Below are positions 1 through 10,301 of a stretch of 64,000 nt of DNA, one piece after another; within the stretch, counting starts at the first letter, position 1, and the number at the start of each line of letters is the position of its first letter. Where the stretch lies: positions 62,001 to 126,000 of the forward strand of contig CAWGQC010000014.1 in assembly GCA_963824645.1 (NCBI GenBank). Direction: 5' to 3'. Made by a program: the position numbers and the translations under genes. Origin of the DNA: Bog-756 sp963824645. Its GTDB lineage: Bacteria; Actinomycetota; Acidimicrobiia; Acidimicrobiales; RAAP-2. Below the pieces are notes generated by a model. It ran no database searches. It worked only from the letters and a program-made list of their open reading frames with translations, and was not told the origin of the DNA.

Positions 1-1124
1 GTTTCCGCCAGTCGCCCCGCCTCCACCAGCTCGAGACCGTTCATCCGGCCCACCGGCACCGAACACCCCACGTAGGAGAGCCCGGGTTCCTTCTGGGCAT
101 GCACACCGACGTGGTCGCCCCGGTATCGGCGGGTGAGGTCTTCGCCCGCCGGGGGCAGATCGAAGCGGGCCCGCTTGGCCAGCTCGGCCCGGAACCCTTC
201 GGGCCCGAGCTCTTGGACCAGATAGCGCATGCGGGCCAGGCCCCGGTGCTCGCGGTTGCCGAGCTCGCCGAACAGCTGGGCGATGGCCCGGGTGACCTCG
301 ACGGCCTGTTCGGGGCGCACGAAGACGTCGATGTCGGAGGCCATCCGCTCGCCGTCGGACAGTCCCCCACCGACCAGCAGGTTGAAGCCCAGGGTTTCGT
401 CGTCGGCGCGGGCCGGCCACATCCCGATGTCGTTGATCTCCGCCTGGGCGCAGTCCTCGACGCACCCGGTGATGGACATCTTGAATTTCCGGGGCAGGTT
501 GGCGTACTCGCGGTTGCCGGTGAAGAACTCCGATACGGCCCGGGCCACCGGCAGGGCATCGAAGGCCTCGTGGGCGTCGACGCCGGACACCGGACAGCTG
601 AGGACGTTGCGGGCCGAGTCGCCGCAGGCCTGGACGGTGGTGAGCCCCACGGCGGCGAACCGGCGCCAGATGCGGGGGATGTCCTCGATGCGCAACCAGT
701 GGATCTGGACGGTCTGGCGGGTGGTCAGATCGGCGTAGCGGGAGCCGAACACCCGGCTCTCCGTACCGTCGGGGCCCTCGCCGAAGGCGTCGGCCACCAC
801 ACCGATCTCACGGATCTGCGGGGCGGTGAGGAACCCTCCCGGTATCTTGACCCGCATCATGAAGGCATCGCCCCCCTGCTTTTGGGGATAGATGCCGGCC
901 CACTTCAGACGTTCGACCTCGCCGGGCACGGCGGCGATGGCGCCCGGGCCCTCCTTCGAGTAGGTGTCAATGATGGCATCGACGATTTCGAGGGGGTGAC
1001 GATCGAGCTTCCACTGTTCGATCTGGTTGAGTTCGCCCGCCGTCCGGTAGGGGTTGACGAAAGGCATGGGACGCTCGGTGCCACGGATGTGGAGTCCGTA
1101 GAGCTCGTCCCGGTCCTTGGTCAT
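1..1124 (-). CDS. ferredoxin-dependent sulfite/nitrite reductase, 3' end outside window
   Basis: About 374 residues from the ATG at 1124 to the window edge; the C-terminal part is missing. The siroheme-type nitrite/sulfite reductase core is clear: a first ferredoxin-like half with MMRVKIPGGFLTAPQIREIG, then TTRQTVQIHWL, IPRIWRRFAAVGLTTVQACG, and MSITGCVEDCAQAEINDIG. The family reduces sulfite to sulfide, or nitrite to ammonia, with six electrons from ferredoxin. The siroheme and [4Fe-4S] ligand cysteines lie in the missing half, so they cannot be checked. It follows cysH by 21 bases on the same strand and faces a siroheme synthesis gene, which favours sulfite as the substrate. NirA-type nitrite reductase is the alternative. 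Confidence 0.88.
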   Translation of the reverse strand, partial: MTKDRDELYGLHIRGTERPMPFVNPYRTAGELNQIEQWKLDRHPLEIVDAIIDTYSKEGPGAIAAVPGEVERLKWAGIYPQKQGGDAFMMRVKIPGGFLTAPQIREIGVVADAFGEGPDGTESRVFGSRYADLTTRQTVQIHWLRIEDIPRIWRRFAAVGLTTVQACGDSARNVLSCPVSGVDAHEAFDALPVARAVSEFFTGNREYANLPRKFKMSITGCVEDCAQAEINDIGMWPARADDETLGFNLLVGGGLSDGERMASDIDVFVRPEQAVEVTRAIAQLFGELGNREHRGLARMRYLVQELGPEGFRAELAKRARFDLPPAGEDLTRRYRGDHVGVHAQKEPGLSYVGCSVPVGRMNGLELVEAGRLAE

Positions 1125-1145
1125 GGGGATCCTGAGATGGTCACG

Positions 1146-1925
1146 TCAGAGATGCAGCCCGCACTCGACCTTGTCCGAGTCGAACCACCGACCGGCCCGG
1201 GGATCCTCGCCGTCGCCCACCGGCCGAGTGGTGGGGGCACAACCGATCGAAAGGTAGCCCTGGGCCACCAGGGGATGTTCGGGCAGGCCATGGTCGGCGG
1301 CGTAGCCGGCCACGTCGGCGTCGGTCCACGCCGCCAACGGATTGATCTTGACCATCCCCCAGGTCTCGTCGAAGGCCACGATGGGGGCAGCCTGACGGGT
1401 GGGGGCATCCACCCGCTTGAGGCCGGTCATCCATGCGTCCTTGCCGGCCAGGGCCTGCTTGAGCGGCCGTACCTTGCGGAACTCACAGCACTGGGCGCTC
1501 CCGCACGGCCACTGCTCGGCTCCGGCCACCGGGTGGGTCACCTGCAGGTTGAGGTCGTAGCGGGACCGCACCGTCTCCACGTAGGCCAGCGTCTCGGGAA
1601 AGTGGGAGCCGGTGTCCAGGAACACCACTTCGATGGTGGGGTCGACCCGCATGGCGATGTCGATGAGGACGGCGTCCTGGAACGAGGAGGCCATGGCCAG
1701 TTGCGACCCGAAACGCTCGACCGACCAGGCCACGATCTTGCCGGCCGGAGCCGACTCGAAGGCCCGGTTGCACTGGTCGAGCTCAGCCTGCAATTCTCCC
1801 AATTCCGGCCTGCTGTCCACGATGCTCACCTTCGCCATCCTCTCCGGGTCCGATGCCGGCGGTGGGGTCTCGCCCACCTCCATCTCGATCGTCCTGTCCG
1901 TGGAGCCGTGCCGTTCGGCTTCCAC
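1146..1925 (-). CDS. cysH: adenylylsulfate (APS) reductase, assimilatory
   Basis: 259 aa. It reduces activated sulfate to sulfite in the cytoplasm, upstream of the sulfite reductase that follows. Visible motifs are SSFQDAVL (PP-loop fold), FLDTGSHFPET, C146-C147 in CCEFRKVRPL and the catalytic C255 in ECGLH. The double cysteine is typical of [4Fe-4S] APS reductases. The usual CxxC near residue 229 reads C-A-P-T, so one of the four expected cluster ligands is a threonine. The GTG at 1925 is chosen because a TATAGT -10 box ends five bases upstream, fitting a leaderless message. An ATG at 1838 with GGAGAGG just before it is the alternative start and would lose 29 poorly conserved residues. Confidence 0.9.
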   Translation of the reverse strand: MEAERHGSTDRTIEMEVGETPPPASDPERMAKVSIVDSRPELGELQAELDQCNRAFESAPAGKIVAWSVERFGSQLAMASSFQDAVLIDIAMRVDPTIEVVFLDTGSHFPETLAYVETVRSRYDLNLQVTHPVAGAEQWPCGSAQCCEFRKVRPLKQALAGKDAWMTGLKRVDAPTRQAAPIVAFDETWGMVKINPLAAWTDADVAGYAADHGLPEHPLVAQGYLSIGCAPTTRPVGDGEDPRAGRWFDSDKVECGLHL

Positions 1926-1930
1926 CCACG

Positions 1931-1936
1931 ACTATA
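1931..1936 (-). promoter_or_regulatory. -10 box of a leaderless cysH promoter
   Basis: TATAGT on the minus strand, five bases before the GTG of cysH. No -35 is evident at 17-18 bases. The surrounding AT-rich stretch 1937-1965 contains a loose dyad (TTGATCTACTTAGTCA on the minus strand) that could bind a regulator. The operator idea is a guess. Confidence 0.5.
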
Positions 1937-2061
1937 CATGACTAAGTAGATCAAGTTTTACAACAATCCCGGTCGATCCGGTAGGCAATTAGGCCCGGGC
2001 GGCGCCCCTCCGGGCTGGGCCGAAGCCGTCTTTCCGACCACCGGTCCAGCGAGGAAGCACA

Positions 2062-2775
2062 ATGGCTGTGCCCATGGCGATACCCCCGAATGAGCAGCAG
2101 AACCCCACTCCCGACTACCCGGTGGTTCTGACCGTGGCCGGACGACGCTGCCTGGTGGTCGGAGCCGGGCCGGTGGCCACAGGCAAGACCCGGGGCCTGT
2201 TGAAGGCCGGGGCCCGGGTCACCGTGGTGGCCCCCCGGTGCAGCCAGGAGATGGAGAGGCTGGTGGAGGACGGGGCGGCACACCCTGACGCCGGGGCCGG
2301 CGCCGGTTCGGTCGAGCTCGACCGTCGCCCGTACCGCCCGGGGGAGGCCGCCCACTACGCCCTGGTGGTGACGGCCACCGGGGTGGCGACCGTCGACGCC
2401 CGGGTGGTGGCGGATGCCACCGCCGCCGGGGTGCTGGTCAACAGTGCCGACGGCCACACCCCGGGCACGGTCACCCTGCCCGCCGTGCACCGCCGGGGGG
2501 TGGTCACCATCGGTGTGTCGACCGGGGGGGGCAGCCCGGCTGTGGCCCGATGGCTGCGCGACCGGATCGCCGGCGGCCTTCCCCCCGAACTGGCCACGGT
2601 GGCCCAGATCGTGGCCGAGGCCCGGGACCGGCACCCCGCCGGGTCACCCACCCAGCCGGTGGACTGGGCCGCGCTCATCGAGGACCAGTTGCTGCCTCTG
2701 GTGACGGCCGGACGCATCGATGAGGCCCGGGCCCGGCTGTCGGGACCGGGCGGACCCTTCCGGCCGCCATCCTGA
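2062..2775 (+). CDS. precorrin-2 dehydrogenase / sirohydrochlorin ferrochelatase-type siroheme synthase
   Basis: 237 aa. The N-terminal Rossmann domain contains VVGAGPVATGKTRGLLKAGA and TVVAP, followed by LVVTATG and STGGGSPAVARWLRDRI, the order seen in Met8/SirC and the N-terminal half of CysG. The family oxidises precorrin-2 with NAD and may also insert iron to give siroheme, the cofactor of the sulfite reductase encoded divergently. The uroporphyrinogen methyltransferase half of CysG is absent, so it must come from elsewhere. GAGGA lies about eight bases before the ATG. The shared 136-base intergenic region with cysH suggests coordinated control. Confidence 0.88.
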   Translation: MAVPMAIPPNEQQNPTPDYPVVLTVAGRRCLVVGAGPVATGKTRGLLKAGARVTVVAPRCSQEMERLVEDGAAHPDAGAGAGSVELDRRPYRPGEAAHYALVVTATGVATVDARVVADATAAGVLVNSADGHTPGTVTLPAVHRRGVVTIGVSTGGGSPAVARWLRDRIAGGLPPELATVAQIVAEARDRHPAGSPTQPVDWAALIEDQLLPLVTAGRIDEARARLSGPGGPFRPPS

Positions 2776-2830
2776 CGGCCACCGCCCAACGCCGCCTTCC
2801 CCGGACCGGGCTCCGATGGGCGCGGCTCGG

Positions 2831-2836
2831 TAGGGT
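2831..2836 (+). promoter_or_regulatory. -10 box, leaderless P450 gene
   Basis: TAGGGT lies six bases before the GTG at 2843. No Shine-Dalgarno sequence precedes that GTG, so a leaderless transcript is the simplest reading. Confidence 0.4.
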
Positions 2837-2842
2837 GGGACG

Positions 2843-4120
2843 GTGATCCCCGACAGCGTGCTGGGCATCGACGACATCGATCTCTCCGACCTCGACTTCT
2901 GGGACCGACCGTGGTCCGAGCGCGAAGGGGCTTTCGCCCTTCTCCGGCGCCAGCGGCCCCTGGCCTTCTTCGAAGAACCGGACGGCACCGAGATGTCGGC
3001 CCTGGCCCCGCCCCCCGGACCGGGCTACCGGGCCGTCACCCGTTACGCCGACGTGGTCGAGATCAGCCGGCACCCCGAGATCTACTGCTCCGGTCAGGGG
3101 GCGGTCAGCATCCTCGACCTTCCCCCCGAGATGGTCGAGTACTTCGCCGGCATGATCTCCACCGACAACCCCCGCCACGCCCGTCTCCGCCGCATCGTGT
3201 CGGCCGCCTTCAACCCCCGCCGCATCGCCAGCATCGAGGACACCATCGAGGAGGTGGCCGACCGGATCATCGGCCGGGCCGCTCCCCTGGGCTCATGCGA
3301 CTTCGTGACCGAGTTCGCCTCTCCTCTTCCCCTCGAGATCATCTGCGACATGATGGGCGTCCCGTCGTCCCAGTACGCCACCGTCCTCCGCTGCTCCAAC
3401 GTCATCCTCAGCAACGGGGACCCCGAGTACGTACCGGAGGGGACCGATCCCGTGCTCGCCTTCATCCAGGCCGGCCAGGAGCTCACCGACCTGATGAACG
3501 ATCTCAGTTCCCATCGCATCGACCATCCGGCCGACGACCTCACCACCGCCCTCATCACCACCAACATCGACGGGGAGGCGCTGACCTCCGGCGAGTTGGC
3601 CTCCTTCTTCGTCCTGCTGTTGACGGCGGGCAACGAGACCACGCGGAACGCCATCTCCCACGGGCTGCTCGCCCTCACCGAGTATCCGGAGCAACGCCGG
3701 CTGTGGCAGGCCGATCCGGCCGTCATCGGTACCACCGGGGTCGACGAGATCGTGCGCTGGGCCTCCCCGGTCATCTGGATGCGCCGTACCGTCACCGAGG
3801 ACACCGTGCTGTCGGGCCAGACCCTGCACGAGGGCGACAAGGCGCTGCTCTTCTACAACTCGGCCAACCGCGACGATGCCGTGTTCGCCGACCCCTACCG
3901 GTTTGATGTTCGGCGCAGCCCCAATCCCCATCTGGGCTTCGGAGCGGCCGGGCCCCACTTCTGCCTCGGTGCGCATCTGGCTCGTCGCGAGATCGACGTG
4001 ATGATGCGCCAGCTGCTGGCCCGCCTGCCCGACATCGAGGCCGACGGCGAACCGGATCGGCTTCGCTCCAACTTCATCAACGGCATCAAGCACCTGCCCT
4101 GCCGCTTCCAGCCGTCCTGA
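2843..4120 (+). CDS. cytochrome P450, CYP124/125-like
   Basis: 425 aa, soluble bacterial type without a membrane anchor. It has the I-helix oxygen-binding motif AGNETTRNAISHG, the ExxR motif in DEIVRWASPV and the heme-cysteine loop LGFGAAGPHFCLGAHLARRE. The loop has one more residue between Phe and Cys than the FxxGxHxCxG consensus. I recall the same feature in mycobacterial CYP124 and CYP125, which hydroxylate terminal carbons of branched lipids or the cholesterol side chain. The substrate here cannot be read from sequence. No ferredoxin or ferredoxin reductase gene is adjacent. Confidence 0.9.
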   Translation: MIPDSVLGIDDIDLSDLDFWDRPWSEREGAFALLRRQRPLAFFEEPDGTEMSALAPPPGPGYRAVTRYADVVEISRHPEIYCSGQGAVSILDLPPEMVEYFAGMISTDNPRHARLRRIVSAAFNPRRIASIEDTIEEVADRIIGRAAPLGSCDFVTEFASPLPLEIICDMMGVPSSQYATVLRCSNVILSNGDPEYVPEGTDPVLAFIQAGQELTDLMNDLSSHRIDHPADDLTTALITTNIDGEALTSGELASFFVLLLTAGNETTRNAISHGLLALTEYPEQRRLWQADPAVIGTTGVDEIVRWASPVIWMRRTVTEDTVLSGQTLHEGDKALLFYNSANRDDAVFADPYRFDVRRSPNPHLGFGAAGPHFCLGAHLARREIDVMMRQLLARLPDIEADGEPDRLRSNFINGIKHLPCRFQPS

Positions 4121-4150
4121 CCGCTCCCGCGCCGGGGGCCGGACCGTTGT

Positions 4151-4663
4151 TCAGGGCTTGGCCACCATGACCACGACCGCGACCACCGCCACCACCAACA
4201 AGAGAGCGGCCCACAGCGCCACCCGCAGACAGAGCCGCCCCAGCTCGTTGTCGGTCAGGGCAGCGGTGGTGGGCGTCGGGTCGGCCACCACCGTCTGCAG
4301 CTGACGCTCGGTCGGCCACAGGGCCATCTCGGCCACCAGGGCGGCGAAGACCCACAGAACCAGACCGAGTCCGATCCAGCCGTCCGAGTAGGTGAAGCGG
4401 CCGTGGCTCATGGCGATCAGCGCCACTCCCAACACGGGCACCAGGAACAGGATGCGGCCGGCCCAGTTCACACCGGGTCGGTAGTAGCGACGGACGGCCC
4501 CGTTGTCGGGCCCCGACCGTCGGAGGGCCAGGGCGTAGCCCCCGGCCACCACCACAGCTCCGAATCCGATCAGGGCGGACAGCACGTGGGCCAGAAGAAC
4601 GATGTCGTAGGCCGGGCTCCGGGCCAGGGAGGCCACGACCACCTGGGGGCCGGCGGATGTCAT
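4151..4663 (-). CDS. small integral membrane protein, DUF2269-like
   Basis: 170 aa with four predicted helices, roughly residues 18-38, 59-77, 86-105 and 145-168. The first helix carries LLAHVLSALIGFGAVV, and AGRILFLVPVLGVALIAMSHG and YSDGWIGLGLVLWV follow, which resembles the DUF2269 family of unknown function. The reading frame extends upstream to 4885, but that stretch is charged and low in membrane character. The ATG at 4663 is chosen because CAGAAT (4671-4676) lies seven bases ahead as a plausible leaderless -10. It converges on the P450 gene with a 30-base gap. Confidence 0.6.
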   Translation of the reverse strand: MTSAGPQVVVASLARSPAYDIVLLAHVLSALIGFGAVVVAGGYALALRRSGPDNGAVRRYYRPGVNWAGRILFLVPVLGVALIAMSHGRFTYSDGWIGLGLVLWVFAALVAEMALWPTERQLQTVVADPTPTTAALTDNELGRLCLRVALWAALLLVVAVVAVVVMVAKP

Positions 4664-4911
4664 GGCGGCGATTCTGTCATCCGTCGCCCCGCCCTCCCCA
4701 TCGGCCCGTGCCACGTGTCCACCGCCCGCTGTTGCTACGTTAGTGTCACGGCTATCGCCACGTGCCGAGCCCCGGATTGCCCCGGGCCCCAGTGGTGTCG
4801 ACGGGCCAGCGAACTCCGGTCCCCACCAGGATCGGGCCAGCATGGAATTGAGGTGGCCACCGCGGTGCGCACAGTAGACCGGCACTCACACAGGGGTACC
4901 GCACACACCTG

Positions 4912-5904
4912 ATGAACCAGCTTCGACTCGATCCCCTCACCGGGCGATGGGTGGTGGTCAGCACTGACCGCTCCACCCGACCCCAGCCCTTCGCCCCCCG
5001 GGTGGCGGCCATTCAGGCGGACACCTCCCAGCCCTGTCCTTTCTGTCCCGGTAACGAGGAGAGTGCCACCCCGGCCCTCGAGACCCTGGGACCCGACGGG
5101 AAATGGATCGTCCGGGTGGTGCCGAACCGCTATCCGGCCTTCGAGGGCAACGCCCCGTTCGTGGTCACCAATCGCGGGCCGGTCTTCACCCAGGCCACCG
5201 CCGGCGGTATCCACGAGGTGATCATCCTCTCCCCCAACCACCAGGACGGCTGGCCCATGCTCAGTGACGAGCAGGCCACCGCCGTCATGATCGCCATGCG
5301 CGACCGCATCGAAGAGCACTCCCAGATACCGGGACTGCGCTTCAGCCAGGCCATCGTCAACGCCGGGCGGGAGGCGGGCGCCTCCCTCGAGCACCCCCAC
5401 GGCCAGTTGCTGGGGATGTCGTTCGTCCCCCGCGAACTGGTCGAGGAACAAGCCGGTTTCGCCCGCTTCGCCGGTCGGTGCCTGCTGTGCACCACGGTGG
5501 ACGCCGAAGAGAACGTCGGTTACAGGGTCGTCTACTCCGACGAGAGGGTGCTGGTCATCTGCCCGTTCTGGAGCGGTGTCCCCTACGAGATGCTGGTCAT
5601 CCCACGGGCCCACGGCCCCCACCTCCACCACAGCCCCCCGAGCGAGCTGGTAGCCGTGGGCAGGGCGCTCAAGGTGGCCCTGGGCAGCCTGCGCGATGTG
5701 GTCGGCGACATCGCCTACAACCTGGTCTTCCATTCGGCGCCCTATCGGGCCCCGGAGCCCTATCACTGGCATGTGCACGTGGTGCCCAAGCTCACCACCG
5801 TGGCCGGCTTCGAACGGGGCACGGGCGTGCTGATCAACATCGTGAACCCGGAGGAGGCCGCCGCCGAGCTGGCCGTCCGGGTACCGGTGGCCCGGGCCGG
5901 CTGA
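4912..5904 (+). CDS. galT: galactose-1-phosphate uridylyltransferase family protein
   Basis: 330 aa, close to the usual length. The family transfers a nucleotide between sugar phosphates through a covalent UMP-histidine. The catalytic HPHGQ motif is at residues 161-165, and PCPFC at 41-45 gives the zinc-binding cysteines. The second HIT-like half ends with YHWHVHVVPKL. UDP-glucose with galactose-1-phosphate is the usual reaction, but ADP-glucose phosphorylases share the fold and cannot be excluded. No galK or galE is nearby. The convergent neighbour, treS, is also a glucose-metabolism gene. There is no clear Shine-Dalgarno sequence before the ATG. Confidence 0.85.
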   Translation: MNQLRLDPLTGRWVVVSTDRSTRPQPFAPRVAAIQADTSQPCPFCPGNEESATPALETLGPDGKWIVRVVPNRYPAFEGNAPFVVTNRGPVFTQATAGGIHEVIILSPNHQDGWPMLSDEQATAVMIAMRDRIEEHSQIPGLRFSQAIVNAGREAGASLEHPHGQLLGMSFVPRELVEEQAGFARFAGRCLLCTTVDAEENVGYRVVYSDERVLVICPFWSGVPYEMLVIPRAHGPHLHHSPPSELVAVGRALKVALGSLRDVVGDIAYNLVFHSAPYRAPEPYHWHVHVVPKLTTVAGFERGTGVLINIVNPEEAAAELAVRVPVARAG

Positions 5905-5940
5905 CCATCGCCGGCCGCCGTCGTCGGTCGTCCCTCTCGC

Positions 5941-7695
<1,755 letters not shown>

Positions 7696-7701
7696 AGCCG
7701 A

Positions 7702-7707
7702 ACGCTA
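7702..7707 (-). promoter_or_regulatory. -10 box, leaderless treS
   Basis: TAGCGT on the minus strand, six bases before the GTG start at 7695. No Shine-Dalgarno sequence is present. Confidence 0.4.
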
Positions 7708-7735
7708 TCCGAGGCCCGGTAGCGGTGGACCGGTT

Positions 7736-8734
7736 TCAGTGGTCCACCGAGCCCTCGGAGGGACCGGAGAGAAGCGATGACCACAGACGCTCGGCTCCCC
7801 TGTAGGGGTCGAGGTCGCCGGCCACCACCGCGCCGGTGATCCGTTGGCCTTCCTCGGTCTCCATCAACTCTCCGATCCGCTCCTCCAGGTGGAGGCCGAC
7901 GATCTGACGCATCTCCCGCAACAGGCGGCGGCGGCGGATCTCGTCCAGCATGCCGTCGTCGATCAGGTGGCGCCGGTGGCGGCCCACCGCCTCCCACAAC
8001 TCGTCGACACCGGCGCCGGTGGTGGCCACCGTCTCCACGATGGGCGGCCGCCACGAGCCCAGCTCGGTCAGATCCAGCATGAGCTCGAGATCGCGGCGGG
8101 TCTCCCGGGTGTCGGGCCGGTCGGCCTTGTTGATCACGAACAGGTCGCCGATCTCCAACAGCCCGGCTTTGTTGGCCTGAACGGCGTCACCCCAGCCCGG
8201 ATTGACCACCACCACGGTGGTGTCGGCGGCGGCGGCCACCGCCACCTCCTGTTGACCGACGCCGACCGTCTCGATGAGCACGATGGGCACACCCACGGCC
8301 GACAGCAGCCGGACGGCGTCGGGCACGGCCACCGACAGGCCTCCGAGGTGGCCCCGGGTGGCCATCGACCGGATGAACACCCCCTCGTCGAGGGCATGGC
8401 CCTGCATACGCACCCGGTCGCCCAGGATGGCCCCCCCACTGAAAGGGGAGGAGGGGTCGATGGCCAGAACCGCCACCGGTCCGGGCCGGTCCAGTCCACG
8501 CTGGCGGGCCGCGGCGATCAGCCGGTCGGTGAGGGTCGACTTGCCGGCCCCGGGAGCGCCGGTGATGCCCACGGTGTAGGCGTTGCCGGGCACGGCGTGG
8601 ACCAGGGCGGCCACCTGACGGGCCGTGTCCCCTCCCCGTTCGATGAGGGACAACAACCGGGCCAGGGCGGCCGAGTTGCCGTGGCCGGCCGCCTCGAACA
8701 ATGAGGCCGGATCGGTGGTGCGGACATCGGACAT
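7736..8734 (-). CDS. meaB: methylmalonyl-CoA mutase-associated GTPase MeaB
   Basis: 332 aa from the ATG at 8734. G3E/SIMIBI-class GTPase with the P-loop GITGAPGAGKSTLTDRL, the switch region AIDPSSPFSGGAILGDRVRM, DEGVFIRSMATRGHLGGL, LIETVGVGQQEV and the guanine motif NKAD. MeaB/ArgK proteins load and protect adenosylcobalamin in methylmalonyl-CoA mutase. No mutase gene is in view. The frame stays open into murA, but those residues are antisense-like. TACGCT at 8744-8749, nine bases before the ATG, fits a near-leaderless start. The gene lies 34 bases after murA. Confidence 0.9.
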   Translation of the reverse strand: MSDVRTTDPASLFEAAGHGNSAALARLLSLIERGGDTARQVAALVHAVPGNAYTVGITGAPGAGKSTLTDRLIAAARQRGLDRPGPVAVLAIDPSSPFSGGAILGDRVRMQGHALDEGVFIRSMATRGHLGGLSVAVPDAVRLLSAVGVPIVLIETVGVGQQEVAVAAAADTTVVVVNPGWGDAVQANKAGLLEIGDLFVINKADRPDTRETRRDLELMLDLTELGSWRPPIVETVATTGAGVDELWEAVGRHRRHLIDDGMLDEIRRRRLLREMRQIVGLHLEERIGELMETEEGQRITGAVVAGDLDPYRGAERLWSSLLSGPSEGSVDH

Positions 8735-8768
8735 GGAGGGACGAGCGTAGACGGGAAGGTCCCGATCG

Positions 8769-10049
8769 TCAGGCCCGGGAGACGTGGGCGCCGAGGGCGG
8801 CCAACTTGCCGCCCAGGTCCTCATAACCGCGGTCGACGTGGTGGGCTTCGGTGATGACCGTCTCACCGTCGGCCACCAGGCCGGCCAGCACCAGGGCGGC
8901 GCCGGCCCGCACATCGAAGGCCCGCACCGGTGCGCCCGACAGCCGGTCCACGCCCCGGACCACGGCGTGGTGACCCTCGGTACGGATGTCGGCTCCCATC
9001 CGGCGCAGCTCCTCGACGTACCGGAAGCGGCCGAAGAAGAGGTTCTCGGTCACGATGCCCACACCGTCGGCCACCGTGAGCAGGGTGACCAGCAGGGGTT
9101 TGTAGTCGGTGGCGAACCCCGGGTAGGGCAGGGTGGCCACATCGACGGGCTGGAGCCGCTCGCCACTCTTCCGGGTGGCCCGCAGGCCGTCGGGCTCCTG
9201 GGTGATGGCGATGCCGGTGGCCGAAAGCTTGCGGATCAGCATGTCCATGTGATCGGGCCGTCCGTCCTCCACCACCACATCGCCACCGGCCAGACCGGTG
9301 GCCACCAGAAAGGTGGCCACCACCAGACGGTCGGGGATGACGGCGCGGGTGGCCGGTCGGAGGGACTCCACCCCTTCCACTTCGATACGCGAGGTGCCGG
9401 CTCCGGTGATCCTGGCCCCCATGGCGTTGAGGTACCCGGCCAGGTCGGAGACCTCCGGCTCCCGGGCCGCGTTCTCGATGACCGTCGTCCCCTTGGCCAG
9501 GACCGAAGCCATGAGCAGGTTGTCGGTACCGGTGTGGCTCGGATACTCGAGGACGACCCGGTTGCCCACCAGTCGGGGGGCGCCGGCCACGGTGGACTCC
9601 ACGGTGGCTTCGAGATAACCGTGCGCCGACGAGAACTGCGCTCCCAACGATTCCAACGCCCGCAGGTGCATGTCGATGGGCCGGGGACCGAAGTCGTCGC
9701 CACCGGGCATGGACACCTTGGCCCGTCCGCACCGCCCGAGGAGAGGACCGAGGACCACCACCGATGCCCGCATCTTCTCCACCAGGTGGTGGGGGGCCTC
9801 GGGGTTGATAACGGCGGGCGTGTCGACCACCAGCTCGTCGGGAGTGCGACCCCGGTGCACGTCCACCCCCATGGCCCCCAGCAGCTCCCCCATGATGTCC
9901 ACGTCGGTGATCCGGGGCACGTTGGTCAGGACATGACGCCCTTCGGCCAACAGGCAGGCGGCCATCAGCTTGAGAACCGAATTCTTGGCCCCTCCGGCCC
10001 GCACCGTGCCCGACAGCGGTCCGTTGGGGGTGACGGTGAACTGGTCCAC
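8769..10049 (-). CDS. murA: UDP-N-acetylglucosamine 1-carboxyvinyltransferase
   Basis: 426 aa. It adds enolpyruvate to UDP-GlcNAc in the first committed step of peptidoglycan synthesis. The start VDQFTVTPNG followed by SGTVRAGGAKNSVLKLMAA aligns with MurA, with Lys22-Asn23 conserved. In the loop that normally reads GGC, the sequence is MPGGDDFGPRPIDMH, so the PEP-binding cysteine is Asp118. This is also the state in Mycobacterium tuberculosis MurA, where it confers fosfomycin resistance. The GTG at 10049 is chosen over an upstream ATG because it matches the family start and has CATACT six bases ahead. Confidence 0.95.
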   Translation of the reverse strand: MDQFTVTPNGPLSGTVRAGGAKNSVLKLMAACLLAEGRHVLTNVPRITDVDIMGELLGAMGVDVHRGRTPDELVVDTPAVINPEAPHHLVEKMRASVVVLGPLLGRCGRAKVSMPGGDDFGPRPIDMHLRALESLGAQFSSAHGYLEATVESTVAGAPRLVGNRVVLEYPSHTGTDNLLMASVLAKGTTVIENAAREPEVSDLAGYLNAMGARITGAGTSRIEVEGVESLRPATRAVIPDRLVVATFLVATGLAGGDVVVEDGRPDHMDMLIRKLSATGIAITQEPDGLRATRKSGERLQPVDVATLPYPGFATDYKPLLVTLLTVADGVGIVTENLFFGRFRYVEELRRMGADIRTEGHHAVVRGVDRLSGAPVRAFDVRAGAALVLAGLVADGETVITEAHHVDRGYEDLGGKLAALGAHVSRA

Positions 10050-10055
10050 GTCCCC

Positions 10056-10061
10056 AGTATG
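10056..10061 (-). promoter_or_regulatory. -10 box, leaderless murA
   Basis: CATACT on the minus strand six bases before the GTG at 10049. It is a weaker match than the TANNNT boxes elsewhere in the window. Confidence 0.3.
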
Positions 10062-10301
10062 GCCGCCACTGCCCCAGGCGTCGGTGATAGTCCAGGTCAG
10101 AGCCCCGAAGTAGGAGCTCCGGCCCCGATGGGGCGCCCCGCCGGCACCCTCACGCTGCGCCACCCCCCGGCCACGTTTGGCGAAATGTCGCGACAAGTTC
10201 ATTCCGATGTGACGAACTGGAAGCGTGCCGCAAAGAAACGGGTGCTAGCACGTGAGATAACGCGGGCGCAGAGGGCGTCGTGGCGGAAAAGGGAGAATCT
10301 G

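Noticed and set aside
99..1949. 616-codon open frame on the plus strand
   Set aside because: It runs antisense to cysH and sir, whose conserved motifs are certain, and its translation is Gly/His/Val-rich without any domain. Long antisense frames are common in this GC-rich DNA; 60294-62369 (before the DUF1543 start) and 8784-10301 are the same.
10186..10195. TGTCGCGACA palindrome before the Fn3 gene
   Set aside because: Ten-base palindromes of C and G are expected by chance here, and it matches no regulator site I can name.
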